Positions 16,104 to 24,646 of a DNA stretch of 59,766 nt are shown one piece after another. Under the pieces are notes generated by a model, which worked only from the letters and a program-made list of their open reading frames with translations, ran no database searches and had not been told where the DNA came from. Within the stretch, counting starts at the first letter, position 1, and each line of letters begins with the position of its first letter. The stretch covers positions 4,996-64,761 of the forward strand of contig NZ_CALMAT010000046.1 of assembly GCF_937859865.1 (NCBI RefSeq), given 5' to 3'. The position numbers were made by a program, and so were the translations under genes. This DNA comes from an uncultured Mucilaginibacter sp. GTDB lineage: Bacteria > Bacteroidota > Bacteroidia > Sphingobacteriales > Sphingobacteriaceae.

Positions 16104-16781
16104 ATGATAAAAATTACCGACCTCGAAAAAATCTACCGCACCGAAGACATTGAAACTTCGGCCTTAAACAAACTAACCATCCATGTAAACGACGGCGAAT
16201 TTGTAGCCGTAATGGGTCCGTCGGGCTGCGGCAAATCTACCTTGCTCAACATTTTGGGTTTGCTGGACGACCCGGATGGCGGAAGCTTTATGTTCAACAA
16301 CATTGAAGTTGCCGGTTTTAATGAACGCAAACGGGCGGATTTGCGCAAACGCAACATTGGTTTTGTGTTCCAAAGCTTTAACTTAATTGACGAGTTGACC
16401 GTTTTTGAAAACGTAGAACTGCCGCTCATTTATTTAGGTGTTGATAGCGCCGAACGCAAAAAACGCGTAGATGTGGTTTTAGATAAAATGCAGATCATGC
16501 ACCGCCGCAACCATTTTCCGCAGCAGCTTTCCGGCGGACAGCAGCAGCGAGTTGCTGTTGCACGCGCCGTAGTCAACAATCCAAAATTAATCTTGGCAGA
16601 TGAGCCAACCGGTAACCTGGATTCATCCAATGGAAACGAAGTGATGCAATTGTTGACCGAACTGAACGAGCAGGGAACCACGATTGTGATGGTAACGCAC
16701 TCGGAGCATGACGCGCGGTACAGCCACCGGATCATCAGGATGCTGGACGGGCAAACGGTTACGGAGAATTTGTTGGTGTAA
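16104..16781 (+). CDS. ABC transporter ATP-binding protein (LolD/MacB-N type)
   Basis: 225 residues from the ATG at 16104. A longer frame from 16065 would add 13 residues encoded by a spacer repeat (SLIPDTSNLS), so I reject it. Walker A is GPSGCGKST (38-46), the Q-loop is [10 protein letters not shown], the signature LSGGQQQR (142-149), Walker B LILADEP (162-168) and the H-loop His about 199. The sequence is of the MacB/LolD/FtsE group that drives FtsX-type permeases. It is the only complete ATPase in the window for sixteen permeases. Each permease is itself a double unit and should bind two copies. Confidence 0.95.
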   Translation: MIKITDLEKIYRTEDIETSALNKLTIHVNDGEFVAVMGPSGCGKSTLLNILGLLDDPDGGSFMFNNIEVAGFNERKRADLRKRNIGFVFQSFNLIDELTVFENVELPLIYLGVDSAERKKRVDVVLDKMQIMHRRNHFPQQLSGGQQQRVAVARAVVNNPKLILADEPTGNLDSSNGNEVMQLLTELNEQGTTIVMVTHSEHDARYSHRIIRMLDGQTVTENLLV

Positions 16782-16851
16782 GGAGTTGTCAGCGATCAGC
16801 TTTCGGCTATCAGTGATTTGCATGTTTGATACCTCTTGCCAAAAAAACATT

Positions 16852-16900
16852 GATAAAAGAAGCATTGACCAATCCGGTGAAGAGTTTGCGGAGTGAATAA
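16852..16900 (+). pseudogene. 3'-terminal permease fragment joined to a spacer repeat
   Basis: The frame ATA AAA GAA GCA TTG ACC AAT CCG GTG AAG AGT TTG CGG AGT GAA TAA encodes IKEALTNPVKSLRSE and a stop, matching the last 15 residues of the permeases (IKAALANPVKSLRSE). Upstream, the sequence is not permease but typical spacer (ACCTCTTGCCAAAAAAACAT). The change happens inside the AAAAGAAGCAT word. It is a chimera of spacer and gene end, with no promoter or start of its own. Confidence 0.75.
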
Positions 16901-16901
16901 A

Positions 16902-17000
16902 AGCCTCACCCAAACCCTTTCCAAAAGAGAGGGCTTTTGCAGGGCGAATATGAAAGGTCTGCACTTGGGTTCCTCCACTTTGGGGAGGTTAGGTGGGGCT
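16902..17000. repeat. Family C repeat, copy 1 (99 bp, hairpin-forming)
   Basis: It begins AGCCTCACCCAAACCC and ends GGAGGTTAGGTGGGGCT. The two ends are complementary (AGCC-CACC / GGTGGGGCT), and inner blocks CCTCC...GGAGG also pair. It starts 2 nt after the stop codon of the permease fragment. The other copies are at 37029-37141 and 37942-38040. Confidence 0.7.
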
Positions 17001-17043
17001 AAAAATATACCGATAAAAGAAGCATCAGTAAAATCAAAAAAAT

Positions 17044-19437
17044 ATGATTAAGAATTATTTTAAATCTGCCTGGCGTACCCTTTTAAAAAATAAGGTTACT
17101 ACTTTGATCAATCTTTTTGGATTGTCGGTTGGGATGACCACTGCTGTCTTTATTTTTATCTGGGTTCATAATGAAACAAGTTTTGACGAGTATCAGCCAA
17201 ATAGCGACCATGTTTTTCGCATAACAAACACAATCCAAATCAATAAAAATGAGACTTGGAAATTTGAAGCTTCACCCATGCTATTGCGGGAAGCCGCTGA
17301 TAGAGAAATACCGGAGGTTGCGAAATCTGTATGTCTAATTACAAATTCCTCCGACAATGTAACTTTCACTATTAAACATCAACTTTTTACAGAAAAAACC
17401 AGTGCTTATGTAGATAAAAATTGGTTTAACTTTTTTCATTACGATTTTGTGGCCGGTAACGCAAACTCTTTTAGCCGCGACCCTTTTAGTATTGTTTTGA
17501 CCCAGGGAAAAGCCAAGAAATATTTTGGTGATATAGACCCGATTGGAAAAATCATTAAGGTTGATTCCGTTAACTATACTGTCCAAGGCATTGTTAAAAA
17601 CAATCCGGTAAATTCCAGTTTTCAATCTGATATTATGATGCAAATAGGAGGCCGATTAGCTGACCCGCAAACATTAAAGAATGACAAATCCTGGGGCAAC
17701 TTTCATTATATTACTTTTCTACAATTAAAACCGGCAGCAAACTTATCACAAGTTGAAAATAAATTAAACGATATTATCAACAAAAATAGTAAAGTCCATA
17801 CAGACAAGATCAGCCTTGAAAGGTTAAAGGATATGTATTTTGAAACAGACCATCAATTTTCTACCTTACCACATGGCAACAAAAAAACAACTTACATTTT
17901 TAGCATCCTGGGCTTTTTATTATTGGTGATTGCTTGTATCAATTATATCAACCTCACAACAGCTAAAGCAAGTTTGCGGGCAAAGGAAATCAGCATCAGA
18001 AAAATTGTAGGTGCCGGAAGGTTAAACCTATTTTTTCAATTTATTACAGAATCACTTGTGATAAGTGCCTTAGCATTGTTTATTACGATACTACTTGTTA
18101 AATTATTTTTACCAATTTTCAATATCATAACTGAACAAAATTTTGAACTTCCAATTACTTCAACAATCTTGTGGCAAGTTTTATTAGAGACCTTATTGTT
18201 TGCCACTATTTTAAATGGTATATATCCGGCTGCTTTACTATCGTCCTTTAAACCATTAAATGTTTTTAGGGGCAAAAGTGTTTTAAAATTAAACGATGGT
18301 TCTATTCGCAAAGGCTTAGTTGTATTCCAATTTTCTTTATCTACCGTATTAATTATTGGTACAATTATAATTTACAAACAACTACAATTTATACAAACTA
18401 TAAACCCTGGATACAATGTATCACAGATTATGTCTGTTCAAGTTCCGTTCAAAACCTTCTTTTTAAAAAAGGAAACAAGAGAGGCATTGTATGAAAATTT
18501 GAAACATAATTTACAATTACAAAGCAGCATAGCAGCAGTAAGCAGCGGAGGATCTGAAATTATTGATGTAACAGGCAGTGGTTCTGGTAATGCAGATTGG
18601 AACGGACGCGACACAAGTTATAATCCAGCTATTGCCAGGTTAAATGTTGGTGATGGTTTTCAAAAAATGTTCCGGTTAAAACTAAAAGCCGGAAATTGGT
18701 TTGAACTAGGAAATACCAATCATAATTATATTTTAAATGAAACAGCCGCTGCAAGTTTTAAGTTGCACCAACCAATTATCGGACAACGTTTTTCCTGGGG
18801 AGGCGATACAGGACAAGTTGTTGCGGTGGTAAAAGACTTTCATTACAAAAATTTGCACGAAGTGATTGGCCCGATGGTTATCACAAATGATGAAGACGAT
18901 AACCCGTATTTTTTTATAAAAGTAAATCCGGGAAATATTTCAAAAGCAATAACGGCAGTTAAAGCAATATGGAACAAATCTTTTCCAGACGAACCGTTTA
19001 AATTTACTTTTTTGGATGATAGTTTTAGCCGCCTCTACAAATCTGACATTAAAACATCCCGGCTCATTCTTATTTTTTCTGTCATAGCCATTATCATTTC
19101 AGCGTTAGGGTTATTTGGATTGGCTGCATTTAATGCAGAACAACGAACCAAAGAGATTGGAATCCGCAAAGTCTTAGGAGCTTCTGTCCAACAAATCACT
19201 GCCCTCTTATCTAAAGATTTTTTGCTGCTTGTTTTAATCTCCATTGTTATTGCCTCACCAGTTGCATGGTGGGCAATGCAAAAATGGCTACAAAATTTTG
19301 CTTACCGTATCACTATGAGTTGGTGGATTTTTGCTTTGGCTGCTATCATAGCTTTGGTTATCGCTTTGGCAACCATCAGTTTTCAGGCGATAAAAGCAGC
19401 ATTGGCCAATCCGGTAAAGAGTTTGCGGAGTGAATAG
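17044..19437 (+). CDS. ABC permease P4 (MacB/FtsX type)
   Basis: 797 residues starting MIKNYFKSAWRTLLKNK. The first docking loop is LRAKEISIRKIVGAG, a variant shared with P9, where Ser replaces the usual Gly; the second is RTKEIGIRKVLGAS. Periplasmic domain 2 is unusual in its Gly/Ser-rich SSGGSEIIDVTGSGSGNADW segment. The spacer word GATAAAAGAAGCATC ends 12 nt before the start codon. It is preceded by the family C repeat and is the third gene in the adaptor-ATPase unit. Confidence 0.95.
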   Translation: MIKNYFKSAWRTLLKNKVTTLINLFGLSVGMTTAVFIFIWVHNETSFDEYQPNSDHVFRITNTIQINKNETWKFEASPMLLREAADREIPEVAKSVCLITNSSDNVTFTIKHQLFTEKTSAYVDKNWFNFFHYDFVAGNANSFSRDPFSIVLTQGKAKKYFGDIDPIGKIIKVDSVNYTVQGIVKNNPVNSSFQSDIMMQIGGRLADPQTLKNDKSWGNFHYITFLQLKPAANLSQVENKLNDIINKNSKVHTDKISLERLKDMYFETDHQFSTLPHGNKKTTYIFSILGFLLLVIACINYINLTTAKASLRAKEISIRKIVGAGRLNLFFQFITESLVISALALFITILLVKLFLPIFNIITEQNFELPITSTILWQVLLETLLFATILNGIYPAALLSSFKPLNVFRGKSVLKLNDGSIRKGLVVFQFSLSTVLIIGTIIIYKQLQFIQTINPGYNVSQIMSVQVPFKTFFLKKETREALYENLKHNLQLQSSIAAVSSGGSEIIDVTGSGSGNADWNGRDTSYNPAIARLNVGDGFQKMFRLKLKAGNWFELGNTNHNYILNETAAASFKLHQPIIGQRFSWGGDTGQVVAVVKDFHYKNLHEVIGPMVITNDEDDNPYFFIKVNPGNISKAITAVKAIWNKSFPDEPFKFTFLDDSFSRLYKSDIKTSRLILIFSVIAIIISALGLFGLAAFNAEQRTKEIGIRKVLGASVQQITALLSKDFLLLVLISIVIASPVAWWAMQKWLQNFAYRITMSWWIFALAAIIALVIALATISFQAIKAALANPVKSLRSE

Positions 19438-19569
19438 GTTTGGGGTAAGAGGTTTGAGGTATCAGCAGTTTGCAAAGCCTCATACCTCTCACCTCTCACC
19501 TAAAAAACATTGATAAAAGAAGCATCAAAATCTGTGTAATCAGTTTACATCTGTGTAATAAAATAAACC
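19438..19569. repeat. Spacer with family A hairpin, AAAAGAAGCAT word and TCTGTGTAAT repeats
   Basis: Family A (GAGGTTTGAGG...CCTCATACCTC) forms an inverted repeat just after the P4 stop. GATAAAAGAAGCATC follows at about 19511. Then two tandem TCTGTGTAAT copies lead into the P5 start. The same word plus CTGTGTAAT arrangement precedes P9 at 31944-31999, so the leader has been copied as a unit. Confidence 0.65.
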
Positions 19570-21969
19570 ATGTTTAAAAACTACATCAAAATTGCGTTAC
19601 GAAGGCTGCAAAAAAGTAAATTATTCACCTTGATTAATGTTGTGGGTTTAACAGCCGGTTTAGTCAGTTGCCTGCTCATTAGTTTGTTTGTCATTAATGA
19701 ACTAAGTTACGACCGTTTTAACAAAAAAGCTGACCGGATTGTTCGCATGACAATGCAATACGGCGATGGCGGTGCCCAAAAAGTTGCTTTGACTGGCACC
19801 AAAGCTGGCCCGCAATTATCACGCACCTTCCCGCAAATTCAAGATTATGTAAGGTTAATGAACAGTGAGGCCATCGTTAAAAATGGCCAGGAAGTGTTTC
19901 ATGAAAAGAACTTCCTGTTTGCAGACCCTTCAATTTTTAATATTTTCTCTTTCAAACTGATCCGTGGAAATCCAAAAACAGCTTTAAATGCGCCAAATGA
20001 GGTTGTGATTACGGCAAAAACGGCGAAAAAATATTTTAATGGTATTGACCCAATCGGTAAAACAATAAATGTCGCCATCGGGAAAGATAAAGATTACACT
20101 ATAACGGGCGTAGTTGCCGATGCTCCTGAAAATTCACAGGTTAAATATGATTTTATTGCGTCGTTTACATCGCTTAAAGCAGCAGCAAGCGAAGAATGGT
20201 GGACAGCCAATTATACAACTTACTTACTTCTGAAAAATAAGGACGAATTGAAAGGTTTCCAGCGGCAGTTAAACGCTTACATGTTTGGGATAAGCAAAAA
20301 TGAGCTGAAATTAGAAAACAACAGTCCCTTGCTTTACAATCTTGAACCTTTGCTTAGCGTTCACTTGTATTCGCAATTGGATGGTTTGGAACCAAGCGGC
20401 AGCATTACTACCGTTTACATACTTGGAATTATTGCTTTGCTGATACTGATGATTGCCTGTATCAACTATACTAACCTGGCTACTGTACAATCGAGTGCCC
20501 GAAGTGCGGAGATTGGTATCAGAAAAGTTTTGGGTGCAGAAAAATTACAGCTTTTCAAACAGTTTATCGGCGAATCATTTTTACTTACGCTATTATCGCT
20601 CGTCATCGCACTTATACTTGCAGCCATTCTTCTGCCCTATTTTAACCAGCTAACCGGCAAACTACTTTCATTTTCGCTGATAATGAAGCCGGTTCCGCTT
20701 ATTACAATGGTGATTTTATTTATTGTAATTGCTTTTGCTTCGGGTGCCTATCCGGCATTTATACTTTCTAACACCAAGATTGTTCATATTTTAAAATCGG
20801 GATTAAGGCTTTCTTCTTCCGGTGGAACTTTGCGGAAATCGTTGATTGTTTTCCAATTTGCAGTTTCCGTATTTTTAATTGTTGCCACGATAATTATCTT
20901 ACAGCAACTCAACTATATTCAAAGTAAAGATCTTGGTTATGATAAAGAACATATTTTGGTATTACCGATCACACAGCAGGTAAGACAAAATTATGAACCA
21001 ATTAAAGCAGAAATCAGCAGGTTGCCACAGGTAATTAGTGTGAGTGGTGCCAATGCAACGCCAACTTTTGTGCGTTGGGGCGATGGGATCAGTACCGAAA
21101 CCGGCCATGGCAAAGTCAGCTTGGATATTACGGCCCTCCCATCTGATTTAGATTTTATTAAAACAATGGGCATGAAAATCATTGCTGGAACGGACTTTAC
21201 CCGTGCTGATTTGAAGCTTACAGACACCACAAATCAAAGTAAAAACTTTAAGTATACTTTTATTTTAAATGAGACTGCGGTAAAAGCTTTTGGATGGACA
21301 CCAGAACAAGCGATCGGAAAGGTGGTAGATAAAAATGCTCCCGGCGTGGTAAAAGCAGTCGTAAAGGACTTTCATTTTTCGTCTTTCCACCAGCCGATTG
21401 GTCCGCTTATGTTGTTTTTAGACCGAAATTATACGAACGATTTCTTTGTTAGGGTAAGCGGAAAAAATTTGCCTGCAACCCTACATTCGTTACAGAACCT
21501 GTGGAAACAACGCGTGCCGTCAATGCCGTTTGAATATCGTTTTTTGGACGATGAATACAATAGTTTGTATGTCTCAGAACAAAGATCGGCTAAAGTTTTC
21601 AGCACTTTTTCAATACTTGCAATTTTATTGGCCTGCCTGGGTTTGTTTGGTTTGGTAGCTTTTACCACCATGCAGCGCACCAAAGAGATTGGCATACGCA
21701 AGGTTTTAGGTGCAGGAGTTAGTGGAATTGTTGCCTTAATTGCAAAAGATTTTTTAAAGTTGACCCTGATTGCCGTACTGGTGGCCTCTCCGCTTGCCTG
21801 GTACTTTATGCACGAATGGCTCCAGGGTTTTGCTTATCGTATTGCTATTAAATGGTGGGTTTTCTCTGTGGCAGGCGGTTTAGCTATTTTAATCGCCCTC
21901 CTTACCATCAGTTTTCAGGCGATAAAAGCAGCATTGGCCAATCCGGTGAAGAGTTTGCGGAGTGAATGA
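19570..21969 (+). CDS. ABC permease P5 (MacB/FtsX type)
   Basis: 799 residues starting MFKNYIKIALRRLQKSK. The first docking loop is ARSAEIGIRKVLGAE, with SAE in place of the usual AKE, so the Lys common to most copies is missing there. The second loop RTKEIGIRKVLGAG is standard. Periplasmic domain 1 ends EPLLSVHLYSQLDGLEPSGS, related to P8. The last 57 nt match those of P4 almost exactly although the bodies differ widely. The role in transport is otherwise as for the set. Confidence 0.95.
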   Translation: MFKNYIKIALRRLQKSKLFTLINVVGLTAGLVSCLLISLFVINELSYDRFNKKADRIVRMTMQYGDGGAQKVALTGTKAGPQLSRTFPQIQDYVRLMNSEAIVKNGQEVFHEKNFLFADPSIFNIFSFKLIRGNPKTALNAPNEVVITAKTAKKYFNGIDPIGKTINVAIGKDKDYTITGVVADAPENSQVKYDFIASFTSLKAAASEEWWTANYTTYLLLKNKDELKGFQRQLNAYMFGISKNELKLENNSPLLYNLEPLLSVHLYSQLDGLEPSGSITTVYILGIIALLILMIACINYTNLATVQSSARSAEIGIRKVLGAEKLQLFKQFIGESFLLTLLSLVIALILAAILLPYFNQLTGKLLSFSLIMKPVPLITMVILFIVIAFASGAYPAFILSNTKIVHILKSGLRLSSSGGTLRKSLIVFQFAVSVFLIVATIIILQQLNYIQSKDLGYDKEHILVLPITQQVRQNYEPIKAEISRLPQVISVSGANATPTFVRWGDGISTETGHGKVSLDITALPSDLDFIKTMGMKIIAGTDFTRADLKLTDTTNQSKNFKYTFILNETAVKAFGWTPEQAIGKVVDKNAPGVVKAVVKDFHFSSFHQPIGPLMLFLDRNYTNDFFVRVSGKNLPATLHSLQNLWKQRVPSMPFEYRFLDDEYNSLYVSEQRSAKVFSTFSILAILLACLGLFGLVAFTTMQRTKEIGIRKVLGAGVSGIVALIAKDFLKLTLIAVLVASPLAWYFMHEWLQGFAYRIAIKWWVFSVAGGLAILIALLTISFQAIKAALANPVKSLRSE

Positions 21970-22077
21970 GGTTTGGGGTAAGAGGTTTGAGGTATCAGCA
22001 GTTTGCAAAGCCTCATGCCTGAAACCTCACACCAAAAAAGTATTGATAAAAGAAGTATCAACTAAAAACTAAAAACC
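21970..22077. repeat. Spacer with family A hairpin and a variant word
   Basis: It closely repeats the first 70 nt of the spacer at 19438. The dispersed word is altered by one base to GATAAAAGAAGTATC at about 22042. It ends directly before the P6 start. Confidence 0.6.
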
Positions 22078-24468
22078 ATGCTTAAAAACTACATCAAAAC
22101 AGCAGTAAACCACATGAGGCGGAACAAAACTTATACCGCTATCAACATTTTTGGTTTAAGTATCGGCCTTGCTTGCGTGATGCTGATTGTATTGTATATC
22201 AAAGACGATCTTAGTTTTGACCGCTTTCAAACCAACGGGGCGCAAATTTACCGGCTTGTACAAGACGGGCACGGGCCGGACGGCACGGAATATAAAAGCG
22301 GGTTTACAGGAGGCGTACAAGGCGAAACGTTTAAACAGGAAATACCCGAAATACAGGAATTTTGCAGGATAAACGGCGGCGGGGAAGAATTAGTTAAAAA
22401 AGGGGGAAATATAATTTCAGAGAAGATGCTTTATGCCGATAAAAGCTTTTTTAAAATATTCTCTTTTCCTTTAATAAAAGGCAATCCTAAAACAGCATTG
22501 GATCAAATCAGCAATGTGGTGATTACAACAGCCATTGCTAAAAAATACTTTGGCGATCAAAACCCGATAGGCAAAACTTTACAAATTAATCAAAATGGAA
22601 ATTTTGTGCCTTTTATCGTATCGGGCGTAGCCAATGAAACTCCGTACAATTCTACCGTCCGTTTTGATTTTTTACTGAATATTGAACGTACGCTTCCTTC
22701 AAAATATACTTCGTTGGATTGGTTCAATTCTTTCCTCAACTCTTTTATCTATTTAAAAAAAGGCGCAAACCCACAGGTTGCAGAGCAAAAAATGGCACAG
22801 GTGTTTAACCAATATGCAGGCAAACTAATAGCCGAAATGAAAAAAACCTATGGTGAAAAAGCAGGTTCCAGTTATAAGTTACAACCTTATTATAACATTC
22901 ACTTAGATAAAGATTATGGCACAGGCAACGGCATAACAGCTTCAAGCAAAATTGATTTTTCTTATATTTTAGGCGGTATTGCTTTGTTTATCCTGTTTAT
23001 TGCCTGCATCAATTTTATCAACCTAAGCTTATCAAGTTCTTTAAGGCGAAGCAAAGAGATCGGGATCCGCAAAGTAAACGGCAGTACACGTTGGCAATTG
23101 ATCCTGCAATTTATAGGCGAATCTTTTTTGCTAACGCTGATTGCTTCTTTTATCGCTATAACTTTAGTGGCAATCTGTTTACCAAAATTCAATCAGTTAG
23201 CGGATAAAAATCTTCAACTTTCCTATTTGGTTAACGGCCAAACCTTAGCTGTTTTTATCCTCCTTATTTTGGTCAATACTTTACTGGCCGGCTTTTATCC
23301 TGCAGTTGTACTTTCAGGTTTTAACCCAGTGCAAACTTTATATGGCAAACTTAAAATCAGCAGTAATAATTACCTGGCCAAAAGTTTGGTTGTTGTACAA
23401 TTTGTGGTTGCCGTGTTTCTGGCAATCGGGACAATTGTAATGCAAAAACAGTTTAACTTGTTGATCAATGCTGACCTTGGATACAAACCGCAAAACATTG
23501 TGGATGTACGATTTCCTCAGGAGAAACATCCAAACTTTGAACTTTTTAAAAGCCAGCTTTCCAAATATTCATCTATAAAAGAAGTATCCGGACAAGTAAC
23601 GCCTTTTACCGGCATGACAGGAATGGAATTTGACGTTGACGGAAAAAAATTAAACACACCGTTCTTTGAAATTGACGATCAATTTTTAAAAGAATTAAAC
23701 ATTCCAATTAAACAAGGAAGAGGGTTTACAACCGTTGCCGGTGATACAACACATTGTCTCATTAACCAGTTTTTTGCAAAAGCTGCCGGTTGGAAAGACA
23801 GTCCGATAGGACACTTAATTGGAGAGAATAAACACATGTATACTGTAATTGGTGTTACCGCTGATTTTCATAATGCTTCTTTAAATTCAAAGATTGAACC
23901 GCTACTTTTAAAACAACCAGCAGCCGCTACGTACGGCCAGGTATTGATAAAAATTGATGAAAACCAAAAAGTTGCTGCCTTAAAAGCCATCAATACAGAA
24001 TTTAAAAAGTTGGTCCTGGATTATCCTTGCACTTATAATTTTTTAACAGATATGCTTGCCGGGCAATACGATCAGGAAAGCCGGTGGAAACAGATCATCA
24101 CCATTGCTTCTGTGATGTCCATCCTGATCTCTTGTTTGGGTTTGTTTGGTTTGGCAACGCTTGCAATCGAGCAAAGGGTTAAAGAAATCGGCATACGAAA
24201 AGTATTGGGCGCAACCTTAACAGATATTACAGGAATACTGACAGTTAATTTTTTAACACTTGTTTTGATTGCCGTTGTGATTGCCTCGCCGCTTGCCTGG
24301 TATGCGATGAACAAGTGGCTGCAAAACTTCCCGTACCGCATCAATTTAAGTTTGTGGGTTTTGATTTTAACAGGTGTTGGTTCGTTGCTTATCGCCTTTA
24401 TCACCATCAGTTTTCAGGCGGTAAAAGCAGCATTAGCCAATCCGGTGAAAAGTTTGAGGAGTGAATAG
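22078..24468 (+). CDS. ABC permease P6 (MacB/FtsX type)
   Basis: 796 residues. The N-terminus MLKNYIKTAVNHMRRNKTY departs from the usual AWRNLIKNK pattern. The docking loops are RRSKEIGIRKVNGST and RVKEIGIRKVLGAT. Periplasmic domain 2 is compact (SGQVTPFTGMTGMEFDVDGK) and lacks the WNGKD-like motif found in several relatives. The 3' box carries one silent change (GCATTAGCC). It lies between P5 and P7, with no promoter of the array type on either side. Confidence 0.95.
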   Translation: MLKNYIKTAVNHMRRNKTYTAINIFGLSIGLACVMLIVLYIKDDLSFDRFQTNGAQIYRLVQDGHGPDGTEYKSGFTGGVQGETFKQEIPEIQEFCRINGGGEELVKKGGNIISEKMLYADKSFFKIFSFPLIKGNPKTALDQISNVVITTAIAKKYFGDQNPIGKTLQINQNGNFVPFIVSGVANETPYNSTVRFDFLLNIERTLPSKYTSLDWFNSFLNSFIYLKKGANPQVAEQKMAQVFNQYAGKLIAEMKKTYGEKAGSSYKLQPYYNIHLDKDYGTGNGITASSKIDFSYILGGIALFILFIACINFINLSLSSSLRRSKEIGIRKVNGSTRWQLILQFIGESFLLTLIASFIAITLVAICLPKFNQLADKNLQLSYLVNGQTLAVFILLILVNTLLAGFYPAVVLSGFNPVQTLYGKLKISSNNYLAKSLVVVQFVVAVFLAIGTIVMQKQFNLLINADLGYKPQNIVDVRFPQEKHPNFELFKSQLSKYSSIKEVSGQVTPFTGMTGMEFDVDGKKLNTPFFEIDDQFLKELNIPIKQGRGFTTVAGDTTHCLINQFFAKAAGWKDSPIGHLIGENKHMYTVIGVTADFHNASLNSKIEPLLLKQPAAATYGQVLIKIDENQKVAALKAINTEFKKLVLDYPCTYNFLTDMLAGQYDQESRWKQIITIASVMSILISCLGLFGLATLAIEQRVKEIGIRKVLGATLTDITGILTVNFLTLVLIAVVIASPLAWYAMNKWLQNFPYRINLSLWVLILTGVGSLLIAFITISFQAVKAALANPVKSLRSE

Positions 24469-24646
24469 GTTTGAGGTGAGAGGTTTGAGGTAAGGGCATC
24501 TTGCAAAGCCTCATACCTGAAACCTCACACCAAAAAAGTATCGATAAAAGAAGCATCAGGTTTGAGGTAAGAGGCATGAGCAATTTGCAAAGTCCTCGCA
24601 CCCCAAACCCCGCACCAAAATATTAAACCATAAAAGAACCACAACC
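24469..24646. repeat. Spacer with two rounds of family A repeat
   Basis: A first GAGGTTTGAGG...GCCTCATACCTGAAACC hairpin is followed by GATAAAAGAAGCATC (about 24541). A second, partial round follows: GGTTTGAGGTAAGAGGCATG...CAAAGTCC. The leader before P7 ends TATAAAAGAACC-like, a decayed copy of the word. Confidence 0.6.
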
